A DNA stretch of 8,639 nucleotides from Synergistaceae bacterium (GTDB lineage Bacteria; Synergistota; Synergistia; Synergistales; Aminobacteriaceae): positions 1 through 8,639 of the forward strand of contig JAISWV010000315.1 of NCBI GenBank assembly GCA_031270755.1, written 5' to 3'. The position numbers were made by a program, and so were the translations under genes. This document shows, in pieces, positions 1 to 4,692 of the stretch (position 1 is its first letter; each line of letters opens with the position of its first letter). A model generated the notes under the pieces. That model was not told the DNA's origin. It searched no databases and saw nothing but the letters and a program-made list of their open reading frames with translations.

Positions 1-660
1 GGAGGGACAATTTTCAACCCTGACGAAAGCCAAGTCACTTTCAACAGCCCGGAAGGGGTCGCGATTGTTCAATTCTGGCAGGATATGGTCAGGGAGGGTA
101 TTATGAAAGCCCCGGTCGGTCAGGATTACAACGCATGGGATGTCGTCAACAGTGACCTGGCGAGTGGCAAGGTGGCCATGGGGCAGCTCTCGACCGCAAG
201 CTTGAGCGGCCTATTGAACGCGTCGAAGGGGAAATTCGAGCTTGGGACGGCCTTCCTTCCAGAGGGGAAAAAACGTGGGGTACCCACCGGCGGCGCGTGC
301 CTTGTCATTTTGGCCAAAGCGCCTGCGGGCAATAAAAAAGCGGCGGCGGCTTTCATCAAGTACCTGACCAATACCAAAAATGCGGCGGCTTTCAGCGAAG
401 CGTCCGGTTACATGCCCGCGACGTATTCCGCCGTGAAATCGGATCGCATTCAAAAACTTTACGGGCAGTATCCCCAGTACGAGGTCGCGTATCGTCAGCT
501 GGAACACGCCAACACCCGCCCCATGCGGAAAGGTTACCGTGAAATGTCCGTCATCATGCAGGAAGAATTCAAAAAAGCTATGAGGGATACGTCGATTTCA
601 CCTCAGTCTATTGTGGAATCGGCGGCTCAAAAAGTTCAAGAGTTGATCGACGAACAATAG
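1..660 (+). CDS. ABC transporter substrate-binding protein, UgpB-like (5' truncated by window edge)
   Basis: The frame is open from base 1, so the N-terminal part, including any signal peptide, lies outside the window; 219 residues are visible. They match the C-terminal lobe of family 1 extracellular solute-binding proteins. An N-terminal FNSPEG...FWQDMV segment comes first, then a GKVAMGQ stretch, FELGTAFLPEG and the PTGGACLVI segment. An AAAFIKYLTN helix and an EASGYMPATYSAV motif follow; the latter resembles the TGYxPV region of UgpB. In the family this protein captures a sugar, or in UgpB glycerol-3-phosphate or its diesters, outside the membrane and delivers it to an ABC permease. The next gene, 23 bases downstream, is a glycerophosphodiester phosphodiesterase, which favours a glycerophosphodiester or glycerol-3-phosphate substrate. 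Generic sugar binding cannot be excluded because the ligand-binding N-lobe is not in view. Confidence 0.85.
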   Translation, partial: GGTIFNPDESQVTFNSPEGVAIVQFWQDMVREGIMKAPVGQDYNAWDVVNSDLASGKVAMGQLSTASLSGLLNASKGKFELGTAFLPEGKKRGVPTGGACLVILAKAPAGNKKAAAAFIKYLTNTKNAAAFSEASGYMPATYSAVKSDRIQKLYGQYPQYEVAYRQLEHANTRPMRKGYREMSVIMQEEFKKAMRDTSISPQSIVESAAQKVQELIDEQ

Positions 661-683
661 CCGGAGTAAAAGGGAGTTTTGCC

Positions 684-1433
684 ATGATTGTCCACGAAAT
701 AGCTCACAGGGGCTGGGCGAAGAACTCACCCGAAAATACGCGCGCGGCGTTTGAATCGGTACTTCATGGGGAATTTTCCGGGCTTGCCGACGGTTTGGAG
801 TGCGACGTCCAAATGTCGAAAGACGGGCGAGTCATCGTCATGCACGACATCGCGTTGGGGCGTGTTTCCTACGGCGACGGATCCGTGGGCGATCTCACCT
901 ATGATGAATTGAAATGCTTCGACTGCGGCAGTTCATTTGCGCCGCGTTTCGCGGGGGAGAGCGTGATGCTCTTCTCCGCGCTTTTGAAGCTCGTCGATGG
1001 AAAGAGCTTTCTTTGCGTCGAGCTGAAAAACCCCGGTAACATCTATCCCAACCTGGCCGACGCCGTGATGAAAGAATTGGAGCGCTACCCTGAGGATCGT
1101 TTTATGGTGGAATCCTTCAATCATCCATTGATGAAAGAACTGAAGGAAAAGCATCCATCGGTTCAGACAGGTCTGATTTTTCACGATGAAACCGACATGC
1201 TTCCGGAGCAGTGCGCACACGCGTCGTGCGACTGGGTGTCCCTGATCTGGACGATGGCGGACACGCAAAAACTGTCGCGCTTGAGGAAACAAGGCATCAA
1301 GCCGATATTCTGGACGCTGAACGAAGATTGGCAGTATGCCCGACTGCAAGCATCTCTTCGGGAAGACGACGGCGACGTCTGGATCGCCACCGACGTTCCA
1401 GGCGCGTCGCGCAAACTCCAAGGCGGCAACTAA
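684..1433 (+). CDS. ugpQ: Glycerophosphodiester phosphodiesterase (UgpQ-type)
   Basis: This 249-residue cytosolic-type protein (no signal peptide) hydrolyses glycerophosphodiesters to glycerol-3-phosphate and an alcohol. The GDPD signature is complete: HRG at 8-10 with His8 and Arg9, the PENT segment with Glu17, LECDVQ with Glu39 and Asp41 as metal ligands, MHD with the second catalytic His54, VELKNP with Glu113, and the C-terminal ATDVP at 236-240. The length is typical of bacterial single-domain enzymes. The start is fixed by AGGGAG at 671-676, 7 bases before the ATG. It follows the UgpB-like gene by 23 bases in the same direction, which matches the ugp operon order in enterobacteria, where ugpQ is the last gene. 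The gene converges with the Ppx-type gene: stop codons are 25 bases apart and no clear terminator is visible between them. The assignment to the enzyme family is firm; the symbol is by analogy. Confidence 0.9.
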   Translation: MIVHEIAHRGWAKNSPENTRAAFESVLHGEFSGLADGLECDVQMSKDGRVIVMHDIALGRVSYGDGSVGDLTYDELKCFDCGSSFAPRFAGESVMLFSALLKLVDGKSFLCVELKNPGNIYPNLADAVMKELERYPEDRFMVESFNHPLMKELKEKHPSVQTGLIFHDETDMLPEQCAHASCDWVSLIWTMADTQKLSRLRKQGIKPIFWTLNEDWQYARLQASLREDDGDVWIATDVPGASRKLQGGN

Positions 1434-1458
1434 AAGCGGCAGTTGTAAAGATATCCGT

Positions 1459-2472
1459 TCAAGCCCTGAATACTCGTTTAGTTGGCGTAAGTGTCCCGTC
1501 TCCGAACATTTCGACCAAAAGGCCGTGGCGAAGGCCGTTGATGCTGACTTGAAAGGAATCGACCTTCAGGGCTTCCAGGGCGCACTGGACGATACACGCG
1601 CTGCCGAGGACGATATCCGCCCGTTTGGGGGGCAGGCCCGCGATCTTCATGCGCTCGTCCAGCGAAACGCCCGCGTAGCGCTCCACTTGTTCTTCCACGT
1701 CGTCTTTCGTCAGAAGAGCTCCGTTGAGCGCTTCGGGAATAAACGACGAGAGCCCCAGCTTGACGGAGGCGATAGCGGCCACACCTCCGCCCAAGCCGAT
1801 AACGCAAGGGGAAAGTTTCTGACGAAACAACCCCTCCGCGGCAAACAGACCTCGGATATATTCCCGCGCCGACTCCACCGCCCCCGGCTTCACGGGGTCC
1901 GAGTCAAAAAAATTTTCGGTCAGCCGTACCGCGCCCACGGGAACGCTGGTGGACTTCACGATGCGGGAACCGGAGCCCAGCACAAATTCCGTGCTGCCGC
2001 CTCCGGTGTCGAAAACCGCCACGTTTTTCCGTTTTTTGCCCAAGTCCAAGCCGTGGATCGCTCCCAACCAGGACAGGCGGGCCTCTTCTTCGCCGGAGAG
2101 AATCTCCACCGCGATGCCGGTCCGTTGGCGCACCCGGTGAACGAAATCTTCCGCGTTTCGCGCGGCGCGCAATGCCATGGTCCCCACCAAACGAGGTCTG
2201 GTCCCCATCTCTTCCGCCAAACCCACCAACTTCCCCACCACGTCGACCCCATGCTCTATCGTGTCCTCGTCGAGAAGTCCGGACTCCAACCCTTTCCCCA
2301 AGCGAACGACCTCGGTGGTATCGAACACGGTGTACACCGACGACCCTTTCTTGCGGGCGACGCGCAGTTTGATCGAGTTGCTGCCGATGTCGACAACCGC
2401 TTTCACGTTTCGGGAATTCGGGGGCCGCTTCGCCTTCTCAGGGTACGGAGGAATTTTCACGCACGGCGTCAT
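1459..2472 (-). CDS. Ppx/GppA family phosphatase (exopolyphosphatase or pppGpp phosphohydrolase)
   Basis: A 337-residue protein of the ASKHA-fold Ppx/GppA family. Visible motifs are the phosphate-binding loop DIGSNS at 28-33, GTMALRAARN around 97-106, SGEEEARL with the catalytic-type Glu at 127-133, the second loop DTGGGSTE at 155-162, GLGGG at 226-230, GLPPKRADI at 279-287 and GLRHGLL at 313-319. The length corresponds to the short, single-module form without the C-terminal HD domain of long Ppx proteins. The family removes terminal phosphate from polyphosphate or converts pppGpp to ppGpp; the sequence does not tell which. The start is uncertain. The ATG at 2472 overlaps the upstream YibE/F gene by 35 bases and has only a weak GGA-type Shine-Dalgarno. 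GTG codons at 2460 and 2406 are in frame, and the latter lies only five residues before DIGSNS, as in many family members. The overlap implies cotranscription and possibly translational coupling. Confidence 0.9.
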   Translation of the reverse strand: MTPCVKIPPYPEKAKRPPNSRNVKAVVDIGSNSIKLRVARKKGSSVYTVFDTTEVVRLGKGLESGLLDEDTIEHGVDVVGKLVGLAEEMGTRPRLVGTMALRAARNAEDFVHRVRQRTGIAVEILSGEEEARLSWLGAIHGLDLGKKRKNVAVFDTGGGSTEFVLGSGSRIVKSTSVPVGAVRLTENFFDSDPVKPGAVESAREYIRGLFAAEGLFRQKLSPCVIGLGGGVAAIASVKLGLSSFIPEALNGALLTKDDVEEQVERYAGVSLDERMKIAGLPPKRADIVLGSACIVQCALEALKVDSFQVSINGLRHGLLVEMFGDGTLTPTKRVFRA

Positions 2473-3667
2473 CTTTGTTATCCGTTTCCGCTCGAAAATT
2501 TTTTTTCAAAACTTTTTCCCGCAGTACAAAAAAAGTGGCCGTTATGGGAATCGTCAAAAGCAATCCCGACGTCCCCGCCACGCTCTGAAGGATTTCCTGA
2601 CTCACGTAAGGGTCGTTCATGAGGCCCCAAAAATTCGCGCCCGCGTTGCCGATGAGTATCGCTATGGGCAAAGACGTCCCGATATAGGCCAGAATGAGCG
2701 TGTTGATCATGCTGCCCAAGACCTCCGAACCCACCCGTATGCCCGCGGTCCAAAGGCTGAGCCAGGCAATCTCGGAATCGTACTCCACGAGCTCCGACAT
2801 GGCGGCCGCTATCGAGATGCCCACATCCAGCACGGCGCCCACGGCGCTGATGACGATAGACGAGAGGAGGATACCCTTGATGTTTATCCCCGCTATGGTG
2901 GTGACCAACAGGGAGGAGCTTTCCCCGGCCCGCCCGGATATCTGCCAGAGCTCCACGATGAGGGCTCCCAGCAGAAACGCCCCGGAGACCCCGCCCATGC
3001 TCCCCAGCAGAACTATCACGCGGGCTTGTTTCCGGCGGACGACGCAGAAGATGGTGGCGACGGAAATGAACAATACGCAAAGAAAGGCCAAAGGCACGGG
3101 AGGCACTCCCTTGGCGACCAGGGGAATGTAGCCCCACAAGAGGCAGCCGATGGAGAAGCCCAGCCCGAGCAAAGCCTTCGCCCCCACGAATCCGGTAAAA
3201 GCGATCAAGCATCCGCAGAGAAACACGACCACGCCCATTACCGAGGGGATGCGAAAAACGTCCGCTATCGAATACTGCATGGAGCCGTCGTCGAAAACGT
3301 CGACGACGAGAATGTATCGGCGTCCTTTTTTCAATTCCATGCCGTTGTTCTCCATCTGGGTCACGGCGATCGAGAAATTTTCTCCTTTTTGTTCTCCCGT
3401 CAAAACCTGTATCGCGAGCTTGGTCTCCACGGTCCGAAAAGGTTCGTCGTCTTCTTCCTCAGGGGAAAGAATTTTCTCCTCGCCGACGTCCATGACCTTA
3501 ACCACCAGCGATTCCTTCGTGTCCCAATTTCGCAGCGTCCAAAAGTCCACGGCGGAGTAGACCGTGACCATCGACAGCACTGCCAGGGCGAAACGGAACA
3601 AGTACCCCTTGCAGTCGATATTCAGATTGCTCATCATTTCACGGATTTCGGGTGCCGTAAAATTCAA
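2438..3667 (-). CDS. YibE/F family multi-pass membrane protein
   Basis: A 409-residue integral membrane protein. One membrane segment lies at about 22-42. An acidic, probably extracytoplasmic domain of about 90 residues follows (46-135, including EEEDDE at 70-75). About seven further hydrophobic segments lie between 140 and 382, and the tail is short, charged and cytoplasmic. Family hallmarks are GAVLDVGISIAAAM at 277-290 and LGSMINTLILAYIGTSLP at 317-334. YibE/F proteins are widespread in bacteria; their biochemical function is not established, so I give none. The start is a TTG at 3667, supported by GAGGAG at 3675-3680 with a 7-base gap; the internal ATG codons at residues 11 and 12 lack a comparable site. 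It is the first gene of a two-gene unit with the Ppx/GppA phosphatase, overlapping it by 35 bases. Confidence 0.88.
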   Translation of the reverse strand: MNFTAPEIREMMSNLNIDCKGYLFRFALAVLSMVTVYSAVDFWTLRNWDTKESLVVKVMDVGEEKILSPEEEDDEPFRTVETKLAIQVLTGEQKGENFSIAVTQMENNGMELKKGRRYILVVDVFDDGSMQYSIADVFRIPSVMGVVVFLCGCLIAFTGFVGAKALLGLGFSIGCLLWGYIPLVAKGVPPVPLAFLCVLFISVATIFCVVRRKQARVIVLLGSMGGVSGAFLLGALIVELWQISGRAGESSSLLVTTIAGINIKGILLSSIVISAVGAVLDVGISIAAAMSELVEYDSEIAWLSLWTAGIRVGSEVLGSMINTLILAYIGTSLPIAILIGNAGANFWGLMNDPYVSQEILQSVAGTSGLLLTIPITATFFVLREKVLKKNFRAETDNKDDAVRENSSVP

Positions 3668-3749
3668 ATTCCGTCTCCTCTTCTGCGACGCCGCATGTTT
3701 TCCCGGGCTCCTGAGCGGCGGCAGACAACACAGGCAAACAATCCACTTA

Positions 3750-3777
3750 TTGACCCAATCGCCATTTTGCCTATAAT
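3750..3777 (+). promoter_or_regulatory. Candidate sigma-70-type promoter for the Tyr/Pro-rich protein gene
   Basis: TTGACC (3750-3755) and a perfect TATAAT (3772-3777) are 16 bases apart. The predicted start near 3784 would give a 5' UTR of about 180 bases for the gene at 3966. A second TATAAT at 3862-3867 has no recognisable -35 and no extended -10, so it is the weaker candidate. Confidence 0.55.
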
Positions 3778-3807
3778 GAATTTATTTACGAAATGTATCT
3801 AACATTT

Positions 3808-3836
3808 AGCATAGCGTTTGCCATAACGAATGTAAA
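3808..3836 (-). promoter_or_regulatory. Candidate sigma-70-type promoter for the YibE/F-phosphatase unit
   Basis: Read on the minus strand, a -35 element TTTACA (3831-3836) and a -10 element TATGCT (3808-3813) are separated by 17 bases. The predicted start lies near 3801, giving a leader of about 130 bases before the TTG start at 3667. The -10 matches only four of six consensus positions, so this is moderate evidence. Confidence 0.45.
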
Positions 3837-3907
3837 AGGGGGAAAAGCGGAGAACGTGTAGTATAATGCAGTAGACTTCAAAGAAAGAGGTTGTTTACCG
3901 GGAAGAA

Positions 3908-3940
3908 GAGAAGAATGCCCCTTTCCCGGGGAATCTTCTC
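3908..3940 (+). other. Stable hairpin in the 5' UTR of the Tyr/Pro-rich protein gene
   Basis: GAGAAGA (3908-3914) pairs with TCTTCTC (3934-3940). Above a small internal loop, CCCC (3918-3921) pairs with GGGG (3928-3931), closing a six-base loop. No T-run follows, so it is not an intrinsic terminator. It ends 10 bases before the AGGAGG ribosome binding site, which it leaves exposed; a role in mRNA stability or translation is inference. Confidence 0.5.
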
Positions 3941-3965
3941 CAAACAGTCGAGGAGGTTGTTTCGG

Positions 3966-4214
3966 ATGAAAAAAATCGTATTGGCATTGTTGGTACTGGC
4001 ATTTTTGAGCGTGGCGGGAGTTGCCGTGGCTGGTGGGCACGGGGCATACGGTCCTCCTTATTATTATGCTCCCCGTTATTATGTGCCCCCCTATTACGTC
4101 CCTTATTACCCCGTCCCGAGGCCCGTATACGTCCCGGCCCCGGTAGTGGTTCCTTACTATCGCCCTCATTATCGGCCTTACCCTTACTATTACGCCCCTC
4201 CCTGCCATTATTGA
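3966..4214 (+). CDS. Small secreted Tyr/Pro-rich protein, unknown function
   Basis: An 82-residue protein that I do not recognise as a named family. The start at ATG 3966 is set by AGGAGG at 3951-3956, 9 bases upstream, and yields a textbook signal peptide: MKK, a hydrophobic core, then AGVAVA with a likely cut after residue 22. The 60-residue mature part holds 19 Tyr and 17 Pro, that is 60 % of the chain. They are arranged in irregular PYY, YYVP and VPYY units with interspersed Val, Arg and His. There is one Cys, third from the C-terminus, and almost no acidic residues, so the mature protein is basic. There is no lipobox and no second membrane segment. Low-complexity exported proteins like this are often surface, envelope or matrix proteins, but that is inference. 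The repetitive composition could also be a fast-evolving tail. A reverse-strand ORF across the same bases is a shadow. Confidence 0.8.
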   Translation: MKKIVLALLVLAFLSVAGVAVAGGHGAYGPPYYYAPRYYVPPYYVPYYPVPRPVYVPAPVVVPYYRPHYRPYPYYYAPPCHY

Positions 4215-4273
4215 GTTAGGAGCGGGGAAGGAGGACGGGCGGAAAGGCGCAAGAAAAAGGGCACGGAAAGAAT

Positions 4274-4331
4274 AACTTGAATAATTTGGCTTGAATAACT
4301 TGAGAAGAAGAACTTGGAAAAAAGAACTTGA
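4274..4331 (+). repeat. Array of five AACTTGA-type heptamers upstream of the leader promoter
   Basis: Copies begin at 4274 (AACTTGA), 4288 (GGCTTGA), 4297 (AACTTGA), 4311 (AACTTGG) and 4325 (AACTTGA), with steps of 14, 9, 14 and 14 bases. The longer word AATAACTTGA occurs at 4271-4280 and 4294-4303. The last copy contains the -35 element of the predicted leader promoter. The rest of 4215-4327 is A-rich and purine-rich; I see no gene or terminator in it. Confidence 0.6.
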
Positions 4332-4356
4332 CTTTGCCGATAATATGCTTTAGTAT
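4328..4356 (+). promoter_or_regulatory. Candidate promoter of the aromatic leader/symporter transcript
   Basis: TTGACT (4328-4333) and TAGTAT (4351-4356) are separated by exactly 17 bases. The -35 matches five of six and the -10 four of six consensus positions. A start near 4363 would leave about 40 bases before the leader ATG at 4402, a usual length for attenuator leaders. Confidence 0.5.
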
Positions 4357-4401
4357 TGCACACTGTTGAGATTGAGATTGTTGTCGATGGAGGTGAACTG
4401 T

Positions 4402-4509
4402 ATGTTGATTTTGATGAAAGTTACGGCGGTGTATTTTTACTTTTATTACTGGTTTACAACATGCGGGGATCCCAGTCGAATGAGGGTCGGTGCAACGCTA
4501 GCCTGTTGA
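4402..4509 (+). CDS. Aromatic-rich leader peptide (35 codons), candidate attenuator sensor
   Basis: A 35-codon ORF begins at ATG 4402 behind GGAGGTGA (4389-4396), an eight-base match to the anti-Shine-Dalgarno with 8 bases between GGAGG and the ATG. It is one of the strongest ribosome binding sites in the window. Codons 11-18 (4432-4455) read TAT TTT TAC TTT TAT TAC TGG TTT: four Tyr, three Phe and one Trp with no interruption. The ORF ends at TGA 4507-4509, 23 bases before an intrinsic terminator. In classical attenuators such as pheL and trpL, a leader with runs of the regulatory codon makes the ribosome stall when the charged tRNA is scarce. This ORF has that design for aromatic aminoacyl-tRNAs in general. 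The first 20 residues are hydrophobic, so a small membrane protein is the main alternative reading. I rate translation likely and the regulatory role probable, not proven. Confidence 0.7.
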   Translation: MLILMKVTAVYFYFYYWFTTCGDPSRMRVGATLAC

Positions 4510-4547
4510 ACCGGATCGAATTCAAAAAGACTGAGGGCTTCCCCGCA
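4462..4547 (+). promoter_or_regulatory. Candidate antiterminator pairing segments
   Basis: TGCGGGGA (4462-4469), starting 6 bases after the aromatic codon run, is the exact reverse complement of TCCCCGCA (4540-4547), which is the upper ascending arm and first loop base of the terminator. The two cannot pair at the same time as the terminator stem. A ribosome stalled at roughly codons 11-16 would leave the first segment free. A competing protector hairpin is weaker: GCG (4463-4465) with CGC (4496-4498), and GA plus CCC (4468-4473, one U bulged) with GGGTC (4484-4488). The complementarity is seen; its function is inferred. Confidence 0.5.
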
Positions 4548-4571
4548 GACGCGGAGGAGGCCCTCTTTTTT
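4533..4571 (+). terminator. Intrinsic terminator, candidate attenuator of the symporter gene
   Basis: The arm 4533-4546 pairs with 4551-4565 through GAGGGC/GCCCTC, a U-G and a U-A pair, CC/GG, one bulged A at 4555, and CCGC/GCGG. That makes 14 base pairs closing an AGAC loop. Six T (4566-4571) follow directly. This is a textbook Rho-independent terminator between the leader ORF and the symporter start 121 bases further on. It could instead simply end the short leader transcript. Confidence 0.85.
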
Positions 4572-4692
4572 GTGCCGGTTTTTGTTTGCAGAGCAATCGG
4601 GAAGACTTGGGAAGGGAGGGTGTCCGTTTTTGCAGTCAGCCTTTGCATGTTAAAAACCTCAATTTGATTATGAAAAGGAGAGAAAATGTATA
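4572..4692 (+). other. Untranslated stretch between attenuator and symporter
   Basis: Apart from the symporter ribosome binding site (AAGGAG, 4675-4680) I see no gene here and no convincing promoter. The best pair, TTGCAT with GATTAT at a 17-base gap, matches three and four of six positions. A TATAAT at 4689-4694 overlaps the start codon and has no -35. The symporter therefore most likely depends on read-through of the upstream terminator. Confidence 0.4.

Noticed and set aside
1434..1458. Terminator between the convergent phosphodiesterase and phosphatase genes
   Set aside because: No stem of useful length followed by a T-run on either strand.
1336..3802. Long plus-strand ORFs opposite the phosphatase and YibE/F genes
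   Set aside because: No domain, no ribosome binding site and biased His/Arg/Pro composition; the minus-strand frames carry all family motifs.
3891..3965. N-terminal extension of the Tyr/Pro-rich protein from a TTG at 3891
   Set aside because: The signal peptide starts at ATG 3966 with its own AGGAGG. The TTG is directly abutted by AGAGG with no spacing, and the extension would lie across the 5'-UTR hairpin.
4533..4571. T-box or metabolite riboswitch instead of a peptide-based attenuator
   Set aside because: I see no T-box consensus segment or known aptamer core in 4363-4533; the space is taken up by the translated leader ORF.
4356..4667. Longer plus-strand ORF of about 103 codons overlapping the leader in another frame
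   Set aside because: It crosses the terminator and has no ribosome binding site, while the 35-codon frame has a near-perfect one and a meaningful codon run.
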